Positions 6,015-13,903 of a DNA stretch of 15,065 nucleotides are shown piece after piece. Below the pieces are notes generated by a model. The model saw only the letters and a program-made list of their open reading frames with translations, searched no databases and was not told where the DNA came from. Position numbers and translations under genes: made by a program. The stretch's first letter is position 1. The number at the start of each line of letters is the position of its first letter. This DNA comes from DATFJC01 sp964528795 (GTDB taxonomy: Bacteria; Patescibacteriota; Patescibacteriia; UBA2591; UBA6264). Location: assembly GCA_964528795.1 (NCBI GenBank), contig CAZGUY010000017.1:1-15065 (forward strand), read 5' to 3'.

Positions 6015-8891
6015 CTAGTCTTTTTTGTAAAGTATTAAACCTAGTTTTTTCCCTTTAACTTCATATTCTTTTTGAATAAGTTCTTGACTATCAGGTTGTT
6101 CAGTTACAAAGTCTGATCGGGTTTGATTTTCTAATTTATTTTTAAACTCTGATATTACATTTTCTAGCTTTTCTTTGGTTTTATAGTAAACTTTTATTTG
6201 ATCATCAGGGGTAAGTTTAGCTTTTTTTCTAAGACCATTTACTCGCCTTGTAATCTCTCTTACTATACCTTGTTTTTCAAGCTTTTCAGTTATCTTTGTA
6301 TTTAAAGCTACCTTTAAATCACCCTCACTTTTTTCCCATTTTTTGCCTTTTGATAATTCATCCACCTTTTTAACTTCCTCTAAGTTAAGTTCATCCTTGA
6401 TTAAATCTTTGTATTCATCGGATAAAGAAACCTTAGAAATAGCCAAAGTCGAAAGAGCTTGACGCACTTTAACACCAGCTTTTTTTCTTAAATTATGACC
6501 TATTTCACATATCTCTCTTGTCAATTCCATTTGATTCTTTAATTTTTCATCCACTTTTCCAAATTCAGGCCACTTTTCTAAATGAACTGATTCTTTTTTC
6601 CCATTTAAATCCTTGTATATATAATCAGCTGTAAATGGCATAAAAGGTGCCATCACTTTTGTTAATTTCAAAAGAATCTCTCTTATAGTAGCAAAACAAG
6701 CCATATCCCCTGACTTTATCCTATCTCTTGAACGCCTAATATACCAAGTTGAAAGATCATTAACAAAACCAGGAATTTTTCTCACAATTGTTAAATCATA
6801 ATCCTTTAAACCTTTAGTTACTTGTTTTAATAAAAGATCTGTTCTTTGTTTAATCCATTTATCTAAAAGATGGTCAGATTCTTTCATATCAACCTTATCA
6901 GGCTTAAACATGTTATAAAACCTTAAAACATTCATTAAGGTTTTTAAAAATCTGGTTTCATCTTTTAATTCTTGTTCTGCAAACTTCAAATCATTAGATT
7001 TCATAACTGGAGAACTTGCTAAATAGTACCTTACTGCATCAGCTCCATATTTTTCCATCATTTCCATGGCATCAGGATAATTTTTTAGATGTTTTGACAT
7101 TTTTTCTCCATCTTTATTTAAAACTATTCCATTTACAACAACATTTTTAAAAGCTGACTTATCTTTTAGAGCAGTTGATAAAACATGAAGGTAATAAAAC
7201 CAACAAGTGGTTTGGTCAATTCCTTCCGCTATAAATTCAGCTGGGAAATTTTCTTCAAATCTATCTTTATTCTCAAAAGGATAATGCATTTGAGCATAAG
7301 GCATAGAACCTGATTCAAACCAGCAATCTAGCACATCAGGAGTTCTTTGCATTTTACCATCACACTTATCACAATCAAATGTAATTTTATCAACATAGTC
7401 TTTATGTAAATCCTCTACTTTTTCTCCGGAAGTTTTTTCAAGTTCTTTAGCAGAACCAAACACTTTTTCAGCCCCACACTTATCACATCTCCAAATTGGA
7501 ATTGTTGAGCCCCAAAATCTCTGTCTAGAAATTGCCCAATCTTTTGCTCCTTCTAACCATTTTCCAAAGCGGCCATTTTTTATATGATTTGGTACCCAAT
7601 GAATATCTTTAGCATTTTTAAGTAATTTGTCCTTAATACTTGTAACATCAACAAAAAGAGATGAGGTGGCGTAATTTAAAAGAGGAGTATCACAACGCCA
7701 ACAATGAGGATAAGTATGTAAATATTCTTCGCTTTTAAAAAGAGTTCCTTTTTCTTTAAGGTATTTAATAACCTTTTTATCTGTTTTTTGAGGGTTACCC
7801 TTTGGTCTTACCAGTTCTCCAGCAAAATCCTTTATCTCATCTTTGAATCGACCCGTTTTAGTAACATGCTGAATAAAAGCAAGATCTTTTTCTCTTCCCA
7901 AGGCCATATCATCTTCCCCAAAAGCAGGAGCAATATGAACTATACCAGTCCCGTCTTCAAGGTTAACAAAATCAGCCTCATGAATTGTGTAAAGGTTTTC
8001 TTTGTTTTTTAAATCTTTATCAAGATAATAATCAAAAACAGGTTTATATTTTTTTTCAATTAATTCTTTTCCCTTAAAGGTATCCAATATCTTTACCTTA
8101 CTTTCATCAAAATATTCATCTAGCTTAGCTTTTGCTAAAATATATTTTTTATCTTTGTCTTTTAAAGAAATTTTAACGTATTTAACCTCTTTACCAATTG
8201 CTATTGCAGTGTTACCAGGTAAAGTCCAAGGAGTTGTAGTCCAGGCTAAAAGATATACTCCAGATGAGTCCTTTAATTCAAATTCTACTGTTACTGATAG
8301 ATCTTTTACTTCTTTATACCCTTGACTAACCTCTGATTGAGAAAGAGTGGTTTCGCATCTAGGGCAAATATGCATTGATTTATAATCTTTGTATATTAAA
8401 TCCTTTTCCCAAAGTTCTTTAAAAACCCACCAAACACTTTCCATATAATCTTTATCCATAGTTTTATAAGCATTGTCCATATCAACAAAACGACCTAACC
8501 TTTTTATAACCTTTTTCCATTCATCAGCATAAAGCAAAACCTTGCCTCTACAAGTTTGATTAAACTTATCAACTCCCATCTCTTCTATATCTTTTTTAGA
8601 ATTAAGGTTAGCTTCTTGTTCTACAATATTTTCAATTGGTAAACCATGACAATCCCAACCCCACTTTCTTTCAACGTGATATCCTTGCATAGTAAAAAAC
8701 CTTGGAACAATATCTTTCATTATGCTAGCCACTAAATGACCATAATGAGGAGATCCAGTTGCAAAGGGTGGACCATCATAAAAAACAAACTCACCTTTAG
8801 GCGAGTCTTTTTCTAAAGTTTTTTCAAAAATATCATTGTCCTCCCAAAAATTAAGAATCTCTTTTTCTTTGTCGGATAAATTAAATTTCAT
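6015..8891 (-). CDS. ileS: Isoleucyl-tRNA synthetase, type 2 (eukaryotic-like)
   Basis: Charges tRNA-Ile; class I synthetase of 958 aa. Landmarks in order: FYDGPPFATGSPHYGH (37-52, HIGH motif HYGH), WGWDCHGLPIE (77-87), HICPRCETTL (174-183), the editing-domain TTTPWTLPGN (218-227), CDKCGAE followed by a second CDKC pair, and KMSKHLKNYPDAME (597 onward). The KMSKHLKNYPD loop, FVDMDNAYKTMD (135-146) and the C-terminal IVREITRRVNGLRKKA block mark the type 2/eukaryote-like IleRS. This form lacks the C-terminal zinc finger of type 1 bacterial enzymes and is commonly insensitive to mupirocin; resistance here is inferred. The start follows the beta-sandwich protein gene by 29 nt and the stop (TAG) precedes recO by 4 nt. 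No T-box leader or Shine-Dalgarno is present. Confidence 0.97.
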   Translation of the reverse strand: MKFNLSDKEKEILNFWEDNDIFEKTLEKDSPKGEFVFYDGPPFATGSPHYGHLVASIMKDIVPRFFTMQGYHVERKWGWDCHGLPIENIVEQEANLNSKKDIEEMGVDKFNQTCRGKVLLYADEWKKVIKRLGRFVDMDNAYKTMDKDYMESVWWVFKELWEKDLIYKDYKSMHICPRCETTLSQSEVSQGYKEVKDLSVTVEFELKDSSGVYLLAWTTTPWTLPGNTAIAIGKEVKYVKISLKDKDKKYILAKAKLDEYFDESKVKILDTFKGKELIEKKYKPVFDYYLDKDLKNKENLYTIHEADFVNLEDGTGIVHIAPAFGEDDMALGREKDLAFIQHVTKTGRFKDEIKDFAGELVRPKGNPQKTDKKVIKYLKEKGTLFKSEEYLHTYPHCWRCDTPLLNYATSSLFVDVTSIKDKLLKNAKDIHWVPNHIKNGRFGKWLEGAKDWAISRQRFWGSTIPIWRCDKCGAEKVFGSAKELEKTSGEKVEDLHKDYVDKITFDCDKCDGKMQRTPDVLDCWFESGSMPYAQMHYPFENKDRFEENFPAEFIAEGIDQTTCWFYYLHVLSTALKDKSAFKNVVVNGIVLNKDGEKMSKHLKNYPDAMEMMEKYGADAVRYYLASSPVMKSNDLKFAEQELKDETRFLKTLMNVLRFYNMFKPDKVDMKESDHLLDKWIKQRTDLLLKQVTKGLKDYDLTIVRKIPGFVNDLSTWYIRRSRDRIKSGDMACFATIREILLKLTKVMAPFMPFTADYIYKDLNGKKESVHLEKWPEFGKVDEKLKNQMELTREICEIGHNLRKKAGVKVRQALSTLAISKVSLSDEYKDLIKDELNLEEVKKVDELSKGKKWEKSEGDLKVALNTKITEKLEKQGIVREITRRVNGLRKKAKLTPDDQIKVYYKTKEKLENVISEFKNKLENQTRSDFVTEQPDSQELIQKEYEVKGKKLGLILYKKD

Positions 8892-8920
8892 AAAAACAAT
8901 TGGTTAAATTTATTTTAAAA

Positions 8921-10615
8921 CTACCGCCCTAAAACTTTCTCTAAATCAGCGTCTAGAGCAGGTTTGGAATCTGAAATATTAGTTTCACAAAACTCGTCTT
9001 TAGCTTGAATAGTTATTTTTTTTGTTAAAAGGGGAGTTCTGACTAAATCGTTTTCTTTTGGGGTAATGGAAACTTCGAATTTAGCTTGAATCAAAGAATG
9101 AGCTCCACCACTAAAACTGGTTAAGGTAGGTATTTCCCATTTTACTAAATTTTTGTCACCTTGAAAAGAAACATCTCCTACGCTAGATTCAACATCACCC
9201 GTCCATTTTACATTCTCGGGTAATTCTGTTTTTACTAAAACATCTTTTAAATCATTGGTGGTATTTTTTAAATTCCAAAAAATCCATACTTTAGTTTCTT
9301 TGTTTGCTTTTAAGGGCATAGGACCCTGACCAATTTTTAAACCTTCATCACTAAACATTTTAGCCTCTGCTCTTAAAGAAAGATTAGTAGACATTTTAAC
9401 CTCAATTGGCTCACCTTCTAAGGTCCAATAATTAGAATAATCTTTAAACTTACCTTTGGCTTTTGGCAAAAGAGTTATTTTACTATGACTAAAATTTGAT
9501 TTTAAAGCTTCTAAACCAGATACAATATTAATATTTTCTTTTTTTTCTACCCCATTTCCTTTTTTTAAATTATTAGCTTGCCAATGAAATTCAGGTTTTT
9601 CCTTTAAATAACGCTCCCCTAAAATCTCAATATCTAAATCTAAATCTTCAATAGTTTTTTCATTAGTATTATAATATGATAAATTTATTGGTAAGCTTTC
9701 ACCCCATTTTGCAACTATAGGGCCCTGATTTTTATCAGCTACCTTAAGATTAATATCAACCCCCTGACCAATAGCAACCAACTTTTTTTCTTGTTTTTGA
9801 ACAAAATCTTCTTCATTAAAAGGAACAATAGCCTGGGCTTTGAAAAAATGCTGTCTTTTATTTGCATTTTTAAAAAACCCTGAAAAAGATAATTCTTTCT
9901 CTTTTTTAAAATCCAAATTTTTAATAACCCAAGTTAATGTGTTCTCTTCAAAACTAGACTCAATATTATCTTGTTCAATTTTGTATTTTTGAACAACAAA
10001 ATTTTCAGGTACATTTATTCTCACTTTAACTTCTGGCAAAACCTCTTTACTGTCATTATCAAGATAAAGATTAGATTTTATATTCTCACCTAAACCTGCC
10101 TTTGTAGGTATTTCCCAATCAAAAACAAGAGGAGAATTTAGATCCACCTCTTCTTCAAATGACTTGTAAAATCTAGAACTAAACCCTTTTAAATTAAACT
10201 CTAAGCCACCACTAAAATACTTTTTACCAGGCTGACCAAATAATTTCCCTTTAAATTCTACTTCCTTTAAGGTTCCCTTTTTAATACTTTCAATACCCCA
10301 TTCACAATTGTCACTATTAGGACATTCTTTTTCACTTGAAATAAGCTCAAAACTTGAAGGAAGGTCTAAATTTATTTTAACATTTTCTATATCCCTATTG
10401 CTATTATTTTTAACAAAAACAAAATAGGATCTTTTTTCTCCTGTTATTTGAGGGCTGTGCTTATAAAGCCAAAAATCTACACTTTTGCCATTGGCTGTTT
10501 TTTCTCCCCCTCCCATAAAGAAAATGCTTAAAACACTAGCCAATATAATAAAAATTAGTAAAATAAAAATCCAACCGAAAAAGCTAAAAGCCTTTTCTGT
10601 TGACTTTGTATTCAT
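8921..10615 (-). CDS. Membrane-anchored protein with four beta-sandwich (DUF11-like) repeats
   Basis: I recognise no named family with certainty. The protein (564 aa from the ATG at 10615) has one N-terminal membrane segment (about 12-34) with no clear cleavage site, so it should be anchored with its bulk outside. The rest looks like four tandem domains of about 115-130 residues (roughly 43-158, 163-278, 284-408, 410-543). Each carries an N-N/D-T-type strand, a V-x-L-x-(L)P strand and a recurring W-x-I/x-N/x-L-x-K-G-like motif: CEWGIESIKKG, LTWVIKNLDFKK, FHWQANNLKKG and VKWEIPTL, with Trp at about 106, 229, 345 and 493. This is the pattern of DUF11/CARDB-like surface domains. C98 and C104 could form a disulfide. 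A GTG two codons earlier (10621) is the alternative start; ATG is preferred because the other genes use it. It is 19 nt after the Q-rich protein gene and 29 nt before ileS. A surface or adhesion role is inferred. Confidence 0.75.
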   Translation of the reverse strand: MNTKSTEKAFSFFGWIFILLIFIILASVLSIFFMGGGEKTANGKSVDFWLYKHSPQITGEKRSYFVFVKNNSNRDIENVKINLDLPSSFELISSEKECPNSDNCEWGIESIKKGTLKEVEFKGKLFGQPGKKYFSGGLEFNLKGFSSRFYKSFEEEVDLNSPLVFDWEIPTKAGLGENIKSNLYLDNDSKEVLPEVKVRINVPENFVVQKYKIEQDNIESSFEENTLTWVIKNLDFKKEKELSFSGFFKNANKRQHFFKAQAIVPFNEEDFVQKQEKKLVAIGQGVDINLKVADKNQGPIVAKWGESLPINLSYYNTNEKTIEDLDLDIEILGERYLKEKPEFHWQANNLKKGNGVEKKENINIVSGLEALKSNFSHSKITLLPKAKGKFKDYSNYWTLEGEPIEVKMSTNLSLRAEAKMFSDEGLKIGQGPMPLKANKETKVWIFWNLKNTTNDLKDVLVKTELPENVKWTGDVESSVGDVSFQGDKNLVKWEIPTLTSFSGGAHSLIQAKFEVSITPKENDLVRTPLLTKKITIQAKDEFCETNISDSKPALDADLEKVLGR

Positions 10616-10634
10616 TTTCACAAGTATTTATTAA

Positions 10635-11156
10635 TTATTGTTGTGGATTAGTCTGCTGTTGTTGTGGTGCTTGCTGACTAGGAACTTGTTGTTGTGGTGC
10701 TTGTTGGAAACCAGCCCCAGCTCCTTGTTGATTAAGAGCGGCTAATACTTGAGAGTTTTGACTTAATTTCTCAACAAATAAAACATGGTCTCTGTTTATT
10801 TCCATTCTGTTAGTTGGGCCATGCATTTCTGATTGTAAGCTCTGAAGGGAAACTTGTGGTTGAGTTTGACCTTCTTGATCCTGAACTTGTCTAACTTGGA
10901 AGTAGTAAACATCTTCCAAAACAACCTTGCTTGAGGTTTCTTTTGTAACATGACCAAAATAAGTTCTTCCATTAGTCAAAGAAACAGCATTCCATTCTTT
11001 AGCTTTTGTAGTTGTAGAAGAAAGAATCTGAACAACTAAAAAAGCAGCTACCGCAATTAAAACAATAATTCCAATAATTAAAAAGATTAAACCCTTTTTA
11101 CTGGAATTTGATTGATTAAAAGAACCACCTTGATTTGAATTCATTTGTTCTGGCAT
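10635..11156 (-). CDS. Single-TM protein with conserved central domain and Gln/Pro-rich tail
   Basis: Function unknown. The 173-aa protein has a polar, Asn/Ser/Gln-rich N-terminus (1-20), one membrane segment (about 22-46) and a domain of about 80 residues. That domain includes WNAVSLTNGRTYFGHV (55-70), VVLEDVYYFQVRQV (78-91) and NRDHVLFVEKLS (121-132). The tail from about 134 on is rich in Gln, Pro and Ala. The NGRTYFGHV...LEDVYYFQ pattern resembles small conserved hypothetical membrane proteins I recall from parcubacterial genomes, but I cannot name the family. The tail is encoded by an imperfect 30-bp repeat. It lies between the glycosyltransferase gene (66 nt upstream) and the four-repeat surface protein gene, suggesting that the two anchored proteins work together. 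A promoter may lie in front of it. Confidence 0.8.
   Translation of the reverse strand: MPEQMNSNQGGSFNQSNSSKKGLIFLIIGIIVLIAVAAFLVVQILSSTTTKAKEWNAVSLTNGRTYFGHVTKETSSKVVLEDVYYFQVRQVQDQEGQTQPQVSLQSLQSEMHGPTNRMEINRDHVLFVEKLSQNSQVLAALNQQGAGAGFQQAPQQQVPSQQAPQQQQTNPQQ
10657..10703 (-). repeat. Two-copy 30-bp-period repeat in the Gln/Pro-rich tail
   Basis: The 17-mer TGTTGTTGTGGTGCTTG (plus-strand spelling) occurs at 10657-10673 and again at 10687-10703, exactly 30 nt apart and in frame. Each copy encodes QAPQQQ. The copies are identical, as expected from recent slippage or unequal exchange in a low-complexity tail. Confidence 0.8.
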
Positions 11157-11215
11157 AAATTTATTAATCTAATAATTAAATTAATTAAATTATTAAAAGT
11201 TGCGACCTAAATAAA

Positions 11216-11243
11216 AGTATAACTATTTTTTAAATTTTTGCAA
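11216..11243 (-). promoter_or_regulatory. Possible internal promoter ahead of the Q-rich membrane protein
   Basis: On the minus strand TTGCAA (11238-11243) precedes TATACT (11216-11221) by 16 nt. It straddles the glycosyltransferase stop codon and would give a leader of about 50 nt to the ATG at 11156. It would let the lower genes of the run, including ileS and recO, be expressed apart from the glycosyltransferase. Confidence 0.4.
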
Positions 11244-12368
11244 GACCTTAAGAGTAGTTGTTGCGCATTCTTCCCAACTAAACTGCTTAGCTTTCTTTTT
11301 GCCATCTTTTATTATTTTCTTTTGTAAATCTTTATCCTTTAAAACCTTTTTTATTGTTTTATAAATATTTTGAACATTTTTAGGATCAAACTTTACAATA
11401 CTATCTCCTACTACCTCATTAACAGGATCAATATCACTTGCTATTGTTGGTACGCCCTTAGCCATAGCCTCTAAAGGTGGAATACCAAAGCCCTCATATA
11501 AAGAAGGAAAGACAAAAAGACTTGCTCCTTTAAAAAGAGGACCTAAATCTTTAGCCGGAATATAGCCAGGTACATAAATATCCTTTTTATAATCAGAAAA
11601 TTTAATTTTTCTATCTATTTGAGTTACATCAGCCCCTTTAGCTCCAGCTAAAACAAGCTTATAATCTTTATCTGATTCTTTTCTTAATTTTTCATAAGCA
11701 TCAATTAAGCGGCCAATATTCTTTCTTGGGTCTAGGGTTCCTAAGAAAAGGATATAATCCCCTTTTATTTTATAATCTTTTTTAAACTTTTTAATTTCAT
11801 TATCCGATACCTTGTTAAAGAATCTTTTATCAACTCCATTATGAATAACCTTAATCTTTTTCATTGGAATATCAAAATGTTTATGAATTTCTTTAGCAGT
11901 AAAGTGAGATACAGCAATAACTTTTTCTGACTTTTTTAAAGCATCAGGTATTTGGGTTTTAAGTTTTGAAAGATCTTTTTTAGAAAATAAATCAGGGAAT
12001 TCAATTATTGAAAGATCATGGGTAGTAACAACGCTTTTCCCTTTATATGATTTAGGAACTCTTGGAATAGGTGAAAAATAAACATCTACATTTTTAGAAT
12101 TAACTGTTGCTGAAATCAAAAAATCAACATAACGTTGAGGCATGAATCTTTCATATTTGATAAAAGGGAAAAATTTGGTTTCTACATTTTTTTGATCAAA
12201 CTTTTTAAGTCTTTTATCTTCTACGGAACGATCAAAAAATAAAACAAAAGTATTTTTTTTATCAATCTCTAAAAGATGACGTACTAATTGGTAGGTGTAA
12301 TGGCCTACTCCAGCTTCCTCACCTTTATCTGGATTTAAAATTGTTCTACAATCAATACCTATTCTCAT
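11223..12368 (-). CDS. GT4-family glycosyltransferase
   Basis: A 381-aa GT-B-fold retaining glycosyltransferase that would move a sugar from a nucleotide donor to an acceptor at the inner face of the membrane. The N-terminal domain begins MRIGIDCRTIL with GVGHYTYQLVRHLL (20-33), and includes VVTTHDLSIIEFP (113-125) and EKVIAVSHFTAKEI (148-161). The C-terminal donor domain has IHNGVD (175-180), FLGTLDPRKN (208-217) with R215/K216 for the donor phosphates, VPGYIP (266-271) and FPSLYEGFGIPPLEAMAKG (287-305). E292 and E300 make the EX7E motif. Length is usual. No sugar-nucleotide synthesis or other glycosyltransferase genes are near, so donor and acceptor are unknown; envelope glycan or glycoprotein is likely. 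It is the first gene of a possible five-gene run ending at recO and diverges from smpB. No Shine-Dalgarno. Confidence 0.92.
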   Translation of the reverse strand: MRIGIDCRTILNPDKGEEAGVGHYTYQLVRHLLEIDKKNTFVLFFDRSVEDKRLKKFDQKNVETKFFPFIKYERFMPQRYVDFLISATVNSKNVDVYFSPIPRVPKSYKGKSVVTTHDLSIIEFPDLFSKKDLSKLKTQIPDALKKSEKVIAVSHFTAKEIHKHFDIPMKKIKVIHNGVDKRFFNKVSDNEIKKFKKDYKIKGDYILFLGTLDPRKNIGRLIDAYEKLRKESDKDYKLVLAGAKGADVTQIDRKIKFSDYKKDIYVPGYIPAKDLGPLFKGASLFVFPSLYEGFGIPPLEAMAKGVPTIASDIDPVNEVVGDSIVKFDPKNVQNIYKTIKKVLKDKDLQKKIIKDGKKKAKQFSWEECATTTLKVLQKFKK

Positions 12369-12383
12369 AAAATTTCATTAAGC

Positions 12384-12415
12384 TTGTTTAAAACAATAGT
12401 TATTTCTGTTACAAT
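12384..12415 (+). promoter_or_regulatory. Possible smpB promoter (extended -10)
   Basis: TGTTACAAT contains an extended -10 (TACAAT at 12410-12415, with TGT before it). The only TTG-containing -35 candidate, TTGTTT at 12384-12389, is 20 nt away, which is long; the extended -10 may compensate. The predicted start is near 12422, 50 nt before smpB. Confidence 0.38.
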
Positions 12416-12442
12416 AATATTAAATAAAAATAAATTTCTCAA
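12414..12442 (-). promoter_or_regulatory. Promoter of the glycosyltransferase-to-recO run
   Basis: On the minus strand TTGAGA (12437-12442) and TATTAT (12414-12419) are separated by 17 nt. The predicted start is near 12407, with a leader of about 39 nt to the ATG at 12368. Its -10 overlaps the best -10 candidate for the divergent smpB gene. Confidence 0.6.
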
Positions 12443-12471
12443 CACCAATATTATATTACATATTAATATTT

Positions 12472-12924
12472 ATGTCCAACATAATAACTACTAATAAAAA
12501 AGCATACCATAATTACAAAATCCTTAACACTCTTGAGGCTGGGATTGTTTTAAATGGACCAGAAGTAAAATCCATTAAATCAGGCAATATTAGCTTAAAA
12601 GGAAGTTACGTTACAATAGACAAAAACCATGAGCCTTATGTAATAAATCTTCATATTGGACCCTACAAACCAGCCAACCAAGGAAAAAACTATAACCCAA
12701 CTCGAGAAAAAAAACTTTTGTTAAAAAAAAGACAAATTAGTAGATTGATTGGAAAAATCAATCAAAAAGGAATTTCTGTTATACCTTTAAAGGTTTATAC
12801 TAAGAATGGAATTATAAAACTAGAAATTGGGATTGGAAAAGGAAAGAAAAAATATGATAAAAAAGAAAAAATCAAAAAAAGAGAAGTTAAAAGAAAAATA
12901 AATAAACGTCTTAAACAATATTAA
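12472..12924 (+). CDS. smpB: SsrA-binding protein SmpB
   Basis: SmpB binds tmRNA and brings it to ribosomes stalled without a stop codon (trans-translation). The 150-aa protein has the expected OB-fold sequence: TTNKKAYHNYKILNTLEAGI (6-25), LNGPEVKSIKSGNISLKGSYV (27-47, tmRNA-binding face; given as NGPEVKSIKSGNISLKGSYV), NLHIGPY (59-65) and TREKKLLLKKRQISRLIGK (77-95). The basic C-terminal tail YDKKEKIKKREVKRKI (128-143) is the part that enters the decoding centre in known structures. Length is normal. It is the only plus-strand gene here, alone on its strand, and its 3' end converges with the orphan membrane-protein gene across a shared hairpin. The tmRNA gene is not in the window. There is no Shine-Dalgarno. 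The Lys-rich middle contains two runs of eight A's. Confidence 0.96.
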   Translation: MSNIITTNKKAYHNYKILNTLEAGIVLNGPEVKSIKSGNISLKGSYVTIDKNHEPYVINLHIGPYKPANQGKNYNPTREKKLLLKKRQISRLIGKINQKGISVIPLKVYTKNGIIKLEIGIGKGKKKYDKKEKIKKREVKRKINKRLKQY

Positions 12925-12950
12925 ATAATCCTATAAAATTTCATCTTTGT

Positions 12951-12982
12951 AAAAAAAAGAGTGGCAAACTAATTTGCCACTC
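12951..12982 (-). terminator. Strong terminator, probably bidirectional, between smpB and the membrane-protein gene
   Basis: GAGTGGCAAA (12959-12968) and TTTGCCACTC (12973-12982) form a perfect 10-bp stem with the loop CTAA. On the minus strand it is followed by eight T's (12951-12958), a textbook terminator for the membrane-protein gene that stops at 13002. On the plus strand the tail is CAAATATTTTTA, weaker but able to serve smpB. Confidence 0.9.
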
Positions 12983-13001
12983 AAATATTTTTAATACTTA
13001 A

Positions 13002-13856
13002 TTATGAAGAAACATCCTCTCCTCTAAGCCATCTTAAAAAAACATAGATTAGAAATAAAGCAGATACGCCTCCAATATAAGGCCAAACAGGTAAAATCAT
13101 ATCAGAGTAAATACCAGTATAGGAAGCATTAACAGCTGATTTAATCATAATCATAAGTTCAACAAAATAGAGTGCAACAAATATAAAAAACCTACCTATA
13201 ATATCCCAATATTTTCCACCAATATAAACAATTAAAAATAAAAATACTATCGGTGCTAAAACCAGCCAACCAGCGTATCCAATAATAAAATCACAAGCAA
13301 AACTCGCTATTAAAGACGTTCCTATCATAAACAATACTATTAAAGCACTAAACTTTACAATATTTTTTAAACTTGTTGAAAGATTGGTCAGAAAAAACAG
13401 AACAATAAAAACTAAAGGTAAAATTTCAAATATCCAAAACATACAACCTAGGTTAGTATAACCTTTTGTTCTCCGATCAATTTCTTTAATTAAACCATTT
13501 TGAACAGCAATTAAACTAACCGTCTCTTCATTATAAAGAGTTAAGGGGTACCACTGTTTTACAATACTATTAGTTTTTATAACCTTTTCAAGCGTGTCGC
13601 CTTGAGCAAGCTTTTTTAAGTCTTTTTTATCCAATTCAATATTAGAGTTAAAAGAGCGTGTTTTTGTAAAAAGGAAAGCCGTATCTTTTGATTCCCTTTT
13701 TATAACTCTTATTACTCTAACACTATCCGGATTTAAAAACTTATAAGTAGTATCCATTGGTTCTCCTTTTGAATTGCCCCAGTCCATAACCAAATTGCTA
13801 CTAAATAAAAAACTAGTGACAATCAACAATACCGTTAAAGTCCTTAAATTCTTCAT
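13002..13856 (-). CDS. Unrecognised membrane protein with signal peptide and about five TM segments
   Basis: I do not recognise the family. The start is the ATG at 13856 (284 aa): a perfect Shine-Dalgarno precedes it, and the longer TTG-started frame (to 13913) would begin upstream of the predicted transcript start. Residues 1-21 (MKNLRTLTVLLIVTSFLFSS) look like a signal peptide or first anchor. About 115 polar residues follow, including YKFLNPDSVRVIRVIKRESK and ELDKKDLKKLAQGDTLEKVI. Hydrophobic segments lie at about 138-158, 166-188, 193-211, 219-238 and 252-276, and the C-terminus is RWLRGEDVSS. The predicted design is an exported N-terminal domain plus a membrane bundle. The gene is monocistronic, with its own near-consensus promoter and strong terminator. 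Such strong signals are unlike its neighbours and suggest high expression; recent acquisition is possible but not shown. A role in transport or envelope sensing cannot be assigned. Confidence 0.8.
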   Translation of the reverse strand: MKNLRTLTVLLIVTSFLFSSNLVMDWGNSKGEPMDTTYKFLNPDSVRVIRVIKRESKDTAFLFTKTRSFNSNIELDKKDLKKLAQGDTLEKVIKTNSIVKQWYPLTLYNEETVSLIAVQNGLIKEIDRRTKGYTNLGCMFWIFEILPLVFIVLFFLTNLSTSLKNIVKFSALIVLFMIGTSLIASFACDFIIGYAGWLVLAPIVFLFLIVYIGGKYWDIIGRFFIFVALYFVELMIMIKSAVNASYTGIYSDMILPVWPYIGGVSALFLIYVFLRWLRGEDVSS

Positions 13857-13860
13857 AAAA

Positions 13861-13867
13861 CCTCCTT
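13861..13867 (-). promoter_or_regulatory. Canonical Shine-Dalgarno that fixes the membrane-protein start
   Basis: AAGGAGG on the minus strand lies 4 nt before the ATG at 13854-13856. It is the only clear Shine-Dalgarno ahead of any gene in the window and decides this start against the longer frame. Confidence 0.88.
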
Positions 13868-13903
13868 TTTTATATTCAATTGTAATTAACTTTAAGTAAT
13901 TAA

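Noticed and set aside
12700..12760. Programmed frameshift in smpB at two runs of eight A's
   Set aside because: The reading frame is intact and full length with normal motifs on both sides; A-runs are expected from lysine codons here. Transcriptional slippage cannot be excluded but has no support.
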